DNA from: CAWIJJ01 sp963836405
Lineage (GTDB): Bacteria; Acidobacteriota; Terriglobia; Bryobacterales; Bryobacteraceae
Length of the DNA: 64,000 nt
NCBI GenBank assembly: GCA_963836405.1
Contig: CAWIJL010000005.1
Coordinates: 1-64,000, forward strand
Direction: 5' to 3'
The number at the start of each line of letters is the position of its first letter. Position 1 is the first letter of the stretch. The notes under the pieces are model-generated. The model was not told the origin of the DNA. It made no database searches and worked only from the letters and a program-made list of their open reading frames with translations. This document shows, piece by piece, positions 17,626 through 25,819 of the stretch. The translations under genes and the position numbers were made by a program.

Positions 17626-18177
17626 ATGTTTTCTCCGCGGACCCTCGCGCCTTGCGTGTTGCTGCTGCTCGCCACCGGACACGCCGATGTCCGGCAGTGC
17701 GCGTGCGATGTGACGCGGCCTGAAACGATGGAGGCGCGGGAGTGCTCACTGTGCAAAGTTGCCGAAGCGCAGCCGCCGCAGCCGGACTTCTTCACCGTGC
17801 GCGACAGTAACCCGAACAAGCCCAACCGGCTGCTGGCGATGCCGCGCTTTCACGGCGGAAAGCCGCAGCACCTGGGCAACATGACGCCCGAGGAGCGCGC
17901 GGCCTACTGGACCTTCGCCATCGCCAAGGCGCACGAGATCTGGGGCGACGAATGGGGCCTGGCGATCAACAGCCTGGACCGCCGCACGCAGTGCCACATG
18001 CATATGCATGTCGGCAAGCTGATGGAGAAAGGGGAGCCCGAACCCTTTACCGTTGTGGACGACGTCAAAGATATCGGAGTTCCGGGGGAACTGGACGGCA
18101 TGTGGGTCCACCCGGTGAACGGAAAGCTGCACGTGCATACCGGCAATCCCACGCCGGAATTGCTGTTGCAGCGCTGA
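17626..18177 (+). CDS. Secreted HIT-like (CDP-diglyceride hydrolase-type) protein
   Basis: The 183-residue product has a hydrophobic N-terminus (LAPCVLLLLATGHA), a Cys cluster (RQCACDVTRPETMEARECSL) and a histidine-triad-type motif, HMHMHVGKL, in TQCHMHMHVGKL. The H-x-H-x-H signature matches HIT nucleotide hydrolases/transferases and Cdh pyrophosphatases. The Cys cluster could bind metal or haem but carries no CXXCH. The precise substrate is unknown. The gene ends 8 bp before the dehydratase gene, so the two may be cotranscribed. Confidence 0.72.
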   Translation: MFSPRTLAPCVLLLLATGHADVRQCACDVTRPETMEARECSLCKVAEAQPPQPDFFTVRDSNPNKPNRLLAMPRFHGGKPQHLGNMTPEERAAYWTFAIAKAHEIWGDEWGLAINSLDRRTQCHMHMHVGKLMEKGEPEPFTVVDDVKDIGVPGELDGMWVHPVNGKLHVHTGNPTPELLLQR

Positions 18178-18185
18178 AGGGGACC

Positions 18186-19724
18186 ATGCTGCTCGACATC
18201 GCGAAACTGCCGACCGCGGGAAACGCCGCGATTCACCTGAACGGGGCCGACAACGTGGCTATCGCGCGCGTGGCGCTGGCCGCGGGAACCGAACTTCACG
18301 TAGAAGGGCGCGACCTGCGCGCGCTGGACGCCATCCCGGCGGGGCATAAAGTGGCGCTCGACCGGATCGCGCCGGGCGAAATGGTGTTTCGCTACGGGCA
18401 GGCCATCGGCCGCGCCAAAGTCGAGATCGAGCCGGGCCGCCATATCCACACCCACAACCTGGGCTTCGAGGAACTCGATCTCGCCTACGAGTTTCCCGAG
18501 ACGGACCTTCCCATTCCCGTGCGCCCGAAAAGCGGGCCGTCTTTCCTGGGTTATCGCCGCGCCGACGGCCGGGTGGGCACGCGGAACTACATAGCCATCG
18601 TAGCGGCGAGCAACTGCGCGGCGCACACGGCCGAATCCATTGCGCGCAGCTACGAGGGCGAACCGCTGCCGGAGGGTGTGGACGGCGTGGTGGCGTTTCC
18701 GCACGGCGAAGGCTGCGCCCACTCCATGGGGCCGGACCTGGACCAGTTGCGGCGCACTCTCGCCGGCGTCCTGGAACATCCGAATGTCTCGGCGGCGGTG
18801 ATCCTGGGGCTCGGCTGCGAGACCAACCAGATCGAGCACTACCTCGGAACGGGGGCGGGCGGCGGCGACCGCTTGGCAGGGCTCACCCTGCAATCGAGCG
18901 GCGGTACAAGCGGAACTGTGGAGGCGGCACGGCTGCAGATCGCGCGCTTCATCGAGCAGGCGGCTGCGGAGCGAAGGGTGGAAGTGCCTGCGTCGTCCAT
19001 CGTCCTCGGCCTGAATTGCGGTGGATCGGATTCCTTTTCCGGGATCACCGCGAACCCTGCACTCGGTGTTTGCTCGGACCTGCTGGCCGAAATCGGGGGC
19101 ACGGCGGTGCTTGCCGAAACCACCGAGATTTTCGGCGCGGAGCACCTGCTGGTGCAGCGCGCCAGAAACCGGCAAGTAGCTGAAAAACTATTGGCTTGCA
19201 TCCGAAATTACAAGAAGTACCTGAACCGGTTCGAGGGCAGCAGCTTCGACGACAACCCGAGCCCGGGCAACAAGGCGGGCGGTCTTACCAACATCCTCGA
19301 GAAATCGTTGGGAGCGGTGGCGAAAGGCGGCACCTCGCCGCTGGTCGAGGTCTACGAATATGCCGAACGGGTGACCGCCCCGGGATTCGTTTTCATGAAC
19401 ACGCCGGGGTACGACCCGGTATCGCTGACGGGACTGGCCGCGGGCGGATGCAACCTGATCGCGTTCACTACGGGGCGGGGAAGCGCCATCGGATTCCCCA
19501 CTATTCCCGTCATCAAGATCGCCACCAACAGCGCGACCTATCGGGGCATGACCGGCAATATGGACATCAACGCGGGCGCCATCGCCGACGGCGAACGGAA
19601 TGTTCGCGAGGTGGGGCGGCAGATTTTCGACCTGATGCTGGAGGTCGCTTCCGGCCGGAAGACCTGCGCCGAACGGCTGGGCCACAAGGAATTCGTGCCG
19701 TGGCGAATCGGCCCGGTGATGTAA
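18186..19724 (+). CDS. uxaA: UxaA-family altronate (or galactarate) dehydratase
   Basis: The ATG at 18186 follows AAGGGG. The 512-residue enzyme has an N-terminal SAF domain (about 1-95, IHLNGADNVAIARVALAAGT), then the UxaA C-terminal dehydratase domain with Cys-rich iron-binding segments: FPHGEGCAHSMG, LGLGCETNQIE, LNCGGSDSFSG and AAGGCNLIAFTTGRGS. The length fits E. coli UxaA (495). It dehydrates D-altronate to 2-keto-3-deoxygluconate in hexuronate breakdown; a galactarate or other sugar-acid substrate is possible. No uxaB or uxaC partner is in the window. Confidence 0.88.
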   Translation: MLLDIAKLPTAGNAAIHLNGADNVAIARVALAAGTELHVEGRDLRALDAIPAGHKVALDRIAPGEMVFRYGQAIGRAKVEIEPGRHIHTHNLGFEELDLAYEFPETDLPIPVRPKSGPSFLGYRRADGRVGTRNYIAIVAASNCAAHTAESIARSYEGEPLPEGVDGVVAFPHGEGCAHSMGPDLDQLRRTLAGVLEHPNVSAAVILGLGCETNQIEHYLGTGAGGGDRLAGLTLQSSGGTSGTVEAARLQIARFIEQAAAERRVEVPASSIVLGLNCGGSDSFSGITANPALGVCSDLLAEIGGTAVLAETTEIFGAEHLLVQRARNRQVAEKLLACIRNYKKYLNRFEGSSFDDNPSPGNKAGGLTNILEKSLGAVAKGGTSPLVEVYEYAERVTAPGFVFMNTPGYDPVSLTGLAAGGCNLIAFTTGRGSAIGFPTIPVIKIATNSATYRGMTGNMDINAGAIADGERNVREVGRQIFDLMLEVASGRKTCAERLGHKEFVPWRIGPVM

Positions 19725-19752
19725 CGCGCGGATGAAGCCGCTTAAGATCTGC

Positions 19753-20214
19753 TTATAGCGAACGCACGGTCGATCCATTGGTGGGCGGGGATAGGAATGT
19801 CGCCCACGCGTGAGCGTGTTCTGTTCCGTCGGCGGCTGTCAACATGGCTTCGCTTTTGACCATCCGCTTGTTGCGGCTGACAATCCAGCCTCGGACAAAG
19901 AACGCCGTACCTGAGGGAACGTGGCGGCGAAACCGAACCCGGAGTTCGGCGGTGAGGGCTTGAAGACCCATTCCCGCGACGGCCTTGGACATGGCCTCAT
20001 CGAGAACCGAGCTGACCACACCCCCGTGGACAATCCCACGAAAACCTTCCCAGGTAGACGTCGGGGTCCAGGTTGCGGTCATGCTCCCGTCGTCCTGTCG
20101 CTGAAATCGTATCTGCAATCCGTGCGGGTTTTCCCGGCCGCAAACAAAACAGGCCGATTGTGTGCAGATGCGCGATCGTTGCGCGGATTCGTCGCCCCCG
20201 GCCGGCGGCGCCAT
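19753..20214 (-). CDS. PaaI-type hot-dog fold acyl-CoA thioesterase
   Basis: I chose the ATG at 20214, six bases after the stop of the upstream reductase gene; longer frames only read antisense into that gene. The 153-residue protein has a Cys pair (ACFVCGRENPHGL) typical of this thioesterase subgroup and the hot-dog helix GIVHGGVVSSVLDEAMSKAV. It should hydrolyse an acyl- or aryl-CoA thioester. It is the last gene of an operon that also holds a CoA-disulfide reductase, so CoA or persulfide chemistry is a shared theme. Confidence 0.85.
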   Translation of the reverse strand: MAPPAGGDESAQRSRICTQSACFVCGRENPHGLQIRFQRQDDGSMTATWTPTSTWEGFRGIVHGGVVSSVLDEAMSKAVAGMGLQALTAELRVRFRRHVPSGTAFFVRGWIVSRNKRMVKSEAMLTAADGTEHAHAWATFLSPPTNGSTVRSL

Positions 20215-20219
20215 GAACG

Positions 20220-21893
20220 TTAAATTTTGCAGAGCTGCCTCCGCCCCTCCGGCCACAGCGCGCGGTAAGTGCGATCGCCGCCGGAGAGAATCCGAACGCG
20301 GAAACCATTCTGGGCCAGGAACCGGCACGCATAATAAGAGCGGTGGCCCTCTTTGCAGTAGACCCAGATCTCCCGCTGACGCGGCAACTCGTCGCATCTC
20401 TTCCGCAACTTGCCGAGCGGGATGTTGACCGCTCCGTCGATGCTGCCGCCGCGGAACTCTTCCGGATCGCGCACGTCCAGGAGGAACGCCTCGGTCGTGT
20501 CGAGTTCGCTCCAGGAGGCGAGTTCAACGTCGCCCCGAAGAACGTTCGAGGCGACCATGCCGGCCAGGTTCACCGGATCTTTCGCGGAGCCGTATTGCGG
20601 CGCGTAACAGAGTTCGGCTTCTTCCAGATCGAAGACCGTCGCGCCCTTCTGGATCGCCATGGCAATCACGTCGATGCGCCGCTCCACGCCCTCTTCGCCG
20701 ACCGCCTGAGCGCCCAGCAGGAGCCCGTCCGACCCGCGGAAAGTCAGTTTCAAATGAATCGGTTTGGCGCCGGGGTAGTAGCCGGCATGCTGCTTTGGAT
20801 GCAGGTATACCGCTTGGAAATCGTCGATTCCCGCCCGGCGCAATGTCTTTTCCGTCGCCCCGGTCAGGGCCATGGTTAGACCGAAGGCACCACAGACTGC
20901 CGTTGCCTGCACCCCGCGGAAGTGTGAATCGCGACCACAGATGGCATGCGCGGCGATCCGCCCTTGCCGGTTGGCGGGCCCCGCCAAAGGGATCAATTCC
21001 CATTCACCGGTCACGCGATCCTTGACTTCCACCGCGTCACCGACGGCCCAAATATGCGGATCGCCGGTGCGCATTTGAGAATCGACGCGAATCCCGCCCC
21101 GGCCGCCAATCTCCAGTCCCGCCGAGCGCGCGAGGTCAGTTTCCGGGCGCACGCCGATCGCAAGAACAACCAGGCCGGCATCGAAGACGGCGCCAGCCTG
21201 CGTGCGCACCGTCAGGCCGCCATCGGGGGCCTGCTCGAAACCCGCCACTCCATCTCCCAATCGAAGAGCCGCGTGGATGGACACGTGCCGGCGCACATAG
21301 TCCGACATTTCGGGATCGAGCGGCGGCATTAACTGATTCGCCGCCTCCACGATGGTGACGTCGATTCCCCGGTGGACGAGATTTTCCGCCATTTCGAGGC
21401 CGATGAATCCTCCGCCAACCACGACGGCCCGCCGGGGGTTTCTCGATTCGATCCACTCGCGGATATCCTCGCTGTCGGGCAGGGTGCGCAAAGTGAAAAT
21501 GCCGGGGAGGTCAATGCCCGGCAAGGGCGGACGGACCGGGGAGGCGCCGGGCGACAGCACGAGGGCATCGTATGGCTGGCAATACTCGCGGCCGCTGTCC
21601 ACCTCGCGGACGATGACGTGTCGCGCCTGCCGGTCGATTGCAATGACTTCGTTTCGCAGGCGGACCTGGATATTGAAGCGGTCGCGGAACAGGTCCGGGC
21701 TGGCGAGCAGAAGCTCGGACTCCCGCTCGATCACATTACCGACGAAGTACGGCATGCCGCAGCTGGCAAAGGAAACGTAGTAGCCGCGGTCGAGAATTAC
21801 GATTTCCGCGTCTTCATCCAGTCTCCGGAGGCGCGCCGCGCAGGTTGCGCCGCCGGCGACGCCTCCGACGATGACCACTCGTTTTCCAGCCAT
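20220..21893 (-). CDS. CoA-disulfide reductase with C-terminal rhodanese domain
   Basis: The 557-residue flavoprotein starts with the FAD Rossmann motif VVIVGGVAGGATCAARLRR. The redox-active Cys is C45 in SFASCGMPY, the single-cysteine arrangement of CoADR/NADH oxidase/Npsr enzymes. The NAD site is VVVGGGFIGLEMAEN and the second FAD motif is IWAVGDAVEV. The rhodanese domain (about 455-557) has its catalytic Cys C513 in VYCKEGHRS. Fused CoADR-RHD enzymes reduce CoA persulfides or polysulfides with NAD(P)H. It sits between a NifX-like gene and a thioesterase gene in one operon. Confidence 0.93.
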   Translation of the reverse strand: MAGKRVVIVGGVAGGATCAARLRRLDEDAEIVILDRGYYVSFASCGMPYFVGNVIERESELLLASPDLFRDRFNIQVRLRNEVIAIDRQARHVIVREVDSGREYCQPYDALVLSPGASPVRPPLPGIDLPGIFTLRTLPDSEDIREWIESRNPRRAVVVGGGFIGLEMAENLVHRGIDVTIVEAANQLMPPLDPEMSDYVRRHVSIHAALRLGDGVAGFEQAPDGGLTVRTQAGAVFDAGLVVLAIGVRPETDLARSAGLEIGGRGGIRVDSQMRTGDPHIWAVGDAVEVKDRVTGEWELIPLAGPANRQGRIAAHAICGRDSHFRGVQATAVCGAFGLTMALTGATEKTLRRAGIDDFQAVYLHPKQHAGYYPGAKPIHLKLTFRGSDGLLLGAQAVGEEGVERRIDVIAMAIQKGATVFDLEEAELCYAPQYGSAKDPVNLAGMVASNVLRGDVELASWSELDTTEAFLLDVRDPEEFRGGSIDGAVNIPLGKLRKRCDELPRQREIWVYCKEGHRSYYACRFLAQNGFRVRILSGGDRTYRALWPEGRRQLCKI

Positions 21894-21913
21894 GATTCAC
21901 GCTACCGGCGGAC

Positions 21914-22267
21914 TCAGCACTGGTGGCCATCGTGATCGCAGCCGTTCGCTCCGGTCACAAGTTTGCCATCCAGATACTGTTGCACCAGCGTCGCCGCTGT
22001 TTCCGAGCTCGCGCCCGTGAGAACTTCGATGGACGCCGTCTGAAACAGCGAGTGTGCGCGCGCCCCCATGCCCCCGGCGATGACGAGGGTGACGCCCCGC
22101 TCCTTCAGCCAGGGAGGCAGGAGCCCCGGCTGGTGTTCCGGAGCGGTCACTTCGGTCGACGCCGTCGTCTGCCGGGTAACGGGATCGACGTCCACGAGGG
22201 CAAATTTCTCGCAGTGGCCGAAGTGCTGGGCCAGGCGTCCTTCGGCAATGGGAATGGCGATTCGCAT
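21914..22267 (-). CDS. NifX/NifB-like (MTH1175-type) dinitrogenase cofactor-domain protein
   Basis: I chose the ATG at 22267 (MRIAIPIAEGRLAQHFGHCE) because this is the exact start of the fold; longer frames would enter the promoter. The 117-residue protein is a single Fe-Mo-cofactor-biosynthesis domain with HFGHCEKF, IAGGMGARA and a C-terminal metal-type tail, NGCDHDGHQC. No nif genes are nearby, so a nitrogenase role is unlikely; stand-alone members are thought to bind iron-sulfur or other metal clusters. It is the first gene of the operon driven by the promoter at 22342-22370. Confidence 0.88.
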   Translation of the reverse strand: MRIAIPIAEGRLAQHFGHCEKFALVDVDPVTRQTTASTEVTAPEHQPGLLPPWLKERGVTLVIAGGMGARAHSLFQTASIEVLTGASSETAATLVQQYLDGKLVTGANGCDHDGHQC

Positions 22268-22325
22268 TTGACTATTCTTCCTTTTCGATCTGAAGATTCG
22301 GTCGAGCTTCGGTGCGATGTGTATA

Positions 22326-22370
22326 GGTGTAACTAACACCCATACTAATTTGACGACGCTATCGTGTCAA
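22326..22370 (-). promoter_or_regulatory. Strong sigma-70-type promoter with downstream palindrome, NifX-like/CoADR operon
   Basis: On the minus strand TTGACA (22365-22370) is followed after exactly 17 bp by TAGTAT (22342-22347). Directly after the -10 box is a perfect inverted repeat, GGTGT-N5-ACACC (22326-22340), placed over the expected transcription start, as for a repressor operator. The decamer TATAGGTGTA (22322-22331) overlaps it and recurs, inverted, at 23179-23188 upstream of the peroxiredoxin gene. Confidence 0.75.
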
Positions 22371-22407
22371 GCAAGGACAAACGCCACACCGCACCCGCGA
22401 CGAACCG

Positions 22408-23124
22408 TCAGTCGAACGCCGAGGCGACTTTCCATTCCTTCCAGACATTGCCGACCAGATCGATTCCGGGCTTGAGCGTTGGCTTGCCGGGCCGCCAGCC
22501 GGATGGAGTGGCCTGCGCGCCATTGGACTCGCGGACCAGTTGGAACGCTTGAATCTGCCGGATCGATTCGCCGACATTCCGACCCACCGGCGGCGTCAGA
22601 ACTTCGAAGCCTTGAATGATTCCGTCCGGATCGATGAGGAAGCGGCCGCGCGTCTCCACGCCGGCTTCTTCGTCATAAACGCCGTAAACCTGACCCACCT
22701 TTCCGCCCCCGTCCGACAGCATCGGGAAGGGCACGCCTCCCTCCACCATCTTGCAGAGTTCCTGGTCGTTCCACATCTTGTGAACGAACATGCTGTCAAC
22801 GCTGACGGACAGAACTTCCACACCGAGTTTCTGAAACTCGGAATATTTCCCGGCGACCGCCGAGAGTTCGGTGCTTCAAACGAAGGTGAAGTCTCCCGGA
22901 TAGAAGCAAAGCAGCACCCACTTGCCCAGGTACTCGGAAAGCTTCAGATTGACGAACTTGCCCTGGTGATAGCCCGGCGCAGTGAAGTCCGGGGCCTTTC
23001 TTCCAATCAGGATCACGGTCGATTCCTCCTTCCGTTGTGCCTCATGAGAATTTTCGTCTGCGGCCGGCTCGCCCACCGAACTTCCGGTGGGCCGGGCGCA
23101 ACCGGCTTTCAGCTCTTCAGCCAT
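22408..23124 (-). CDS. Selenocysteine-containing peroxiredoxin (AhpC/Prx1-type), UGA read-through
   Basis: Two adjacent frames, 22876-23124 and 22408-22875, are one uninterrupted peroxiredoxin frame except for a UGA at 22876-22878. Before the UGA is the Prx active-site lead WVLLCFYPGDFTFV and after it STELSAVAGKYSEF, then VEVLSVSVDSMFVHKMWND. The UGA replaces the peroxidatic Cys of the usual FTFVCPTE motif, with no indel. The usual resolving-Cys motif (VCPxGW) reads ATPSGW here, so no classical resolving Cys remains. A hairpin suited to SelB follows the UGA. Two starts are possible: ATG 23124 (GAGGGA site) or GTG 23016 (AAGGAGG site), which would put Sec at residue 47, the normal Cys position. 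It should reduce peroxides using external thiols. Confidence 0.82.
22848..22865 (-). promoter_or_regulatory. Candidate bacterial SECIS hairpin
   Basis: On the coding strand TCTCGGC-GGTC-GCCGGGA forms a 7-bp stem (one U-G pair) with a GGUC loop. The stem starts 10 nt and the loop 17 nt after the UGA codon. A GGUC-type loop at about this distance matches the E. coli fdhF SECIS element that SelB reads. The hairpin is inside the coding frame, as required in bacteria. Confidence 0.68.
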
Positions 23125-23178
23125 AATTCCCTCGCATGATCGAGCACTGTCTTCCGCACGGGCGGACTAGAGCTAAAG

Positions 23179-23188
23179 TACACCTATA
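23179..23188 (-). promoter_or_regulatory. Decamer shared with the NifX-like operon promoter
   Basis: TACACCTATA here is the exact inverse of TATAGGTGTA at 22322-22331, and lies 55 bp upstream of the peroxiredoxin ATG. A TACA/TGTA pair (TACACCTATATTGTA) surrounds it. I see no convincing -35 box in this region. It may mark a common regulator for the two transcription units, but ten bases could match by chance. Confidence 0.4.
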
Positions 23189-23248
23189 TTGTAATCACAC
23201 TGGCGCCGACGAGCATAATCACTTCCCGCTCCTGCGGCGCAATGCGTG

Positions 23249-24760
23249 TCAAACGTCGAGAGGCCGCGTCGAAGGCGTAAGGAACGGCGTGGGGTCCAGT
23301 TCCAGAAATCGCGCGCGGGCGAAGCGGTCTTTCATCGCAAACGGCGCCGTACAATCGAAGATCGTCTTCGAAGACAGGCCGTGCACCGGAATGTCCGCGC
23401 TGAATTCGGGGTCCTGCGAGGGGTCCAGCGGATGGCCGATCACGCCCGGGATGAACACCGTGCTTCGCGCGCCCTGGTAGCGTGTAGTCATGGCCCAAAG
23501 GACGTCATTGGTATCGAAGATGTCCACGTCTTCGTCCACCAGCACGACGTTCTTGAGCTCGTGGAATGCCGCCAGCGCGATCAACGCCGCCTGGCGGGCG
23601 CGGCCGTCGTCCACCGGCACCGTTTTCCGGCACTGCAGAATCGCCAGAAACTTGCCGCCTCCCGCCGAATGGGCGTAACAGTTCGACACGCGCCCCGGCA
23701 TGGCGGCTTCCGTCATGTGGAGAATGCTGGCCTCGGTGGGAATCCCCGCCAGCGAGACGTGCTCCTCGCCCGGGCCGACGATGGTCTGCATAATCGGGTT
23801 TCTGCGATGCGTAACCGCCGTGACGCGAATGACCGGAAGAGCCGGATGGGCCGGTCCGTTGTACCCCGGAAACTCGGGCATGGCGTGGCCGGTATTGGTG
23901 TTCAGATCCTCCCGGATTCGCTCCCCCGGCAGGATCTCGCCTTCGATGACGAATTCGGCGTGAGCGATGGCGTATTCCGGCTGCGAGACGCAGCGCACCA
24001 GTTCGACGGGACTTCCCCGCAGCCCTCCGGCGATCGACAGTTCGTCGAATCCCAGCGGCGTGGTGGGCGCCTCGAAACTCACCGTGAGGTACACCGCCGG
24101 GTCCAGGCCGATCGAGATCGACACCGGCAGCGGCTTGCCCGCGGCTTCGGCCTTCTGGCGGAAAACATCGATGTGCCGGCTGGGCGCGAAGAAGACCGAC
24201 AGATTCTCCGGCCCCTGCACGCACAATCGGTGGATGGTTACGTCGTGTTGGCCCGTCGCGGGGTCGGTTGCGCGCAGCACCCCGAGCGTGAAGTATGGGC
24301 CCGCGTCTTCCGGCGTGTTGGTTGGCGCCGGAATGAGTTTCAGAACGTCGAGCGGCGAGCGATGCACCACCTGCTGGCACGGCGCGGCGCCCGTCTCCGG
24401 CACCAGCACCGGATCGACCGGTGAATCGAGTGCCCGAAGCAGGTCGCGGGCGATCCGATCGGGACGGGAGCCGGTGAGCAGGGCAGTGCGTTCCCTGGTG
24501 GCCAGCAACCCGGCGAGCACCCGGACGCCCGGGTAGCCCTTGACGTTTTCAAACAGCATCGCCGGTCCGGCTTTGGTCGGGCGAAGCACCGTACCTCCGG
24601 CGCCCACATACCGGTAGACGCCAGCAAGTTCCGCCTTCGGATCCACCGGTGTTTCGGTGCGGAGCAACTGGCCCGGCGATTCTTCCAGCAAACGCAAGGC
24701 GGATCGAAGATCGTAAACCCGCCCACGGCTCGTTCGACTCCTGGAAACCGGAAGTGTCAT
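23249..24760 (-). CDS. UbiD-family decarboxylase
   Basis: The 503-residue protein matches UbiD (prenyl-FMN-dependent (de)carboxylase) over its whole length. Features include the N-terminal YDLRSALRLLEESPGQLLR, the central FDELSIAGGLRGSPVELVRC, the segment AEFVIEGEILPGE with the conserved Glu, and VVLVDEDVDIFDTNDVLWAM near the C-terminus. Enzymes of this family decarboxylate 4-hydroxybenzoate derivatives, phenolic or heteroaromatic acids. No UbiX partner is in view, so the substrate stays open. Confidence 0.92.
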   Translation of the reverse strand: MTLPVSRSRTSRGRVYDLRSALRLLEESPGQLLRTETPVDPKAELAGVYRYVGAGGTVLRPTKAGPAMLFENVKGYPGVRVLAGLLATRERTALLTGSRPDRIARDLLRALDSPVDPVLVPETGAAPCQQVVHRSPLDVLKLIPAPTNTPEDAGPYFTLGVLRATDPATGQHDVTIHRLCVQGPENLSVFFAPSRHIDVFRQKAEAAGKPLPVSISIGLDPAVYLTVSFEAPTTPLGFDELSIAGGLRGSPVELVRCVSQPEYAIAHAEFVIEGEILPGERIREDLNTNTGHAMPEFPGYNGPAHPALPVIRVTAVTHRRNPIMQTIVGPGEEHVSLAGIPTEASILHMTEAAMPGRVSNCYAHSAGGGKFLAILQCRKTVPVDDGRARQAALIALAAFHELKNVVLVDEDVDIFDTNDVLWAMTTRYQGARSTVFIPGVIGHPLDPSQDPEFSADIPVHGLSSKTIFDCTAPFAMKDRFARARFLELDPTPFLTPSTRPLDV

Positions 24761-24816
24761 GTCTTATTTTAGGCCGCACGCTGAAACCCGCCACCTAACT
24801 TACAATAAGGAAAAGC

Positions 24817-25791
24817 ATGTCCAGACCGTTATTTCTCTCTTTGGCCGCCGCGATCCTGCTGGCGACCGCCGGAACGGGCCAGAGCCCTGCCAAAAAATCG
24901 GCCCTCGACAAAGCGACTCTCGAGACCTACGTGCGGCACCTGTACGTGATGGACTCGCGCATCAAGGTGGAAGTGAGCGACCCCAAGCCCTCCGCCGAAC
25001 TGCCGAACTTCATGGACGTCCGCGTGAACGCGTCCATGGGGGTGCAGTCTCAAACATTTAACTTTATGGTTTCGAAAGACGGATCCAAGATACTGCAGGG
25101 AAGCGTCTTCGACATCAATAACAATCCCTTCAAGAACAATCTGGACAAGCTCAAGACGGAGTTCCAGCCGAGCATCGGGACGCCTGGGGCCAGCGTGGTG
25201 GTGGTCGCATTCAGCGATTTCCAATGCCCCTACTGCAAGGACGAGGCAGCCATGATCCGGCAGAACCTGATCGGGGCCTATCCCACGCAGGTGCGGTACT
25301 ACTTCAAAGCGTTTCCGATCGAATCGCTGCACCCGTGGGCTAAGGCGGGAGCGATGGCGGGGCACTGCGTCTACCGGCAGGAACCGGCGGAATTCTGGAA
25401 TTACCACGACTGGATTTTCGGCCAGCAGCAACAGATTACGCCGGAAAACCTCAAGTCCAAGGTGATGGACTGGGCCAAGGATAAGAAGGATATCGACCCG
25501 CTGCAACTCGGTCAGTGCATCGATACGCGCGCGACGGAAGCCGACATCGACAGGAACATCGCGGAAGCGAAGGCGCTCGGAGTGGACGGCACCCCGACGC
25601 TGTTCGTGAACGGGCGGAAAATCGGGCAGTCCATCGACTGGGCCAACCTCAAAGCGATCGTCGATTACGAAATCGAGTATCAGAAAACCGCCAAGGATGC
25701 CGGCGAAGATTGCGGGTGCACGGTGCAGTTGGACCTGCCCGGAGCGGCTCCGCCGGCGCCCGTGATTCCGCTTGCGCCGACGAAGAAATAG
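24817..25791 (+). CDS. Secreted DsbA-like thiol oxidoreductase
   Basis: The 324-residue protein has a signal peptide (LFLSLAAAILLATAG) and an N-terminal domain of ~110 residues of unknown role. A DsbA/thioredoxin_4 fold follows, with active site C137-P-Y-C140 in FSDFQCPYCKDE and cis-Pro in VDGTPTLFVNGRKIG. It is longer than E. coli DsbA because of the N-terminal domain. A Pro/Ala-rich tail with DCGC ends the protein. It likely handles disulfides in the periplasm. The M28 peptidase gene follows after 28 bp. Confidence 0.9.
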   Translation: MSRPLFLSLAAAILLATAGTGQSPAKKSALDKATLETYVRHLYVMDSRIKVEVSDPKPSAELPNFMDVRVNASMGVQSQTFNFMVSKDGSKILQGSVFDINNNPFKNNLDKLKTEFQPSIGTPGASVVVVAFSDFQCPYCKDEAAMIRQNLIGAYPTQVRYYFKAFPIESLHPWAKAGAMAGHCVYRQEPAEFWNYHDWIFGQQQQITPENLKSKVMDWAKDKKDIDPLQLGQCIDTRATEADIDRNIAEAKALGVDGTPTLFVNGRKIGQSIDWANLKAIVDYEIEYQKTAKDAGEDCGCTVQLDLPGAAPPAPVIPLAPTKK

Positions 25792-25819
25792 TCTCCCAGG
25801 GAGCGAATCGAGCATCGAC

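Noticed and set aside
22876..22878. TGA as an ordinary stop splitting the peroxiredoxin into two genes or marking a pseudogene
   Set aside because: The frame is unshifted across the codon, the codon is exactly at the catalytic Cys position, and a fitting hairpin follows. A stop would also leave the second half without a ribosome site or start.
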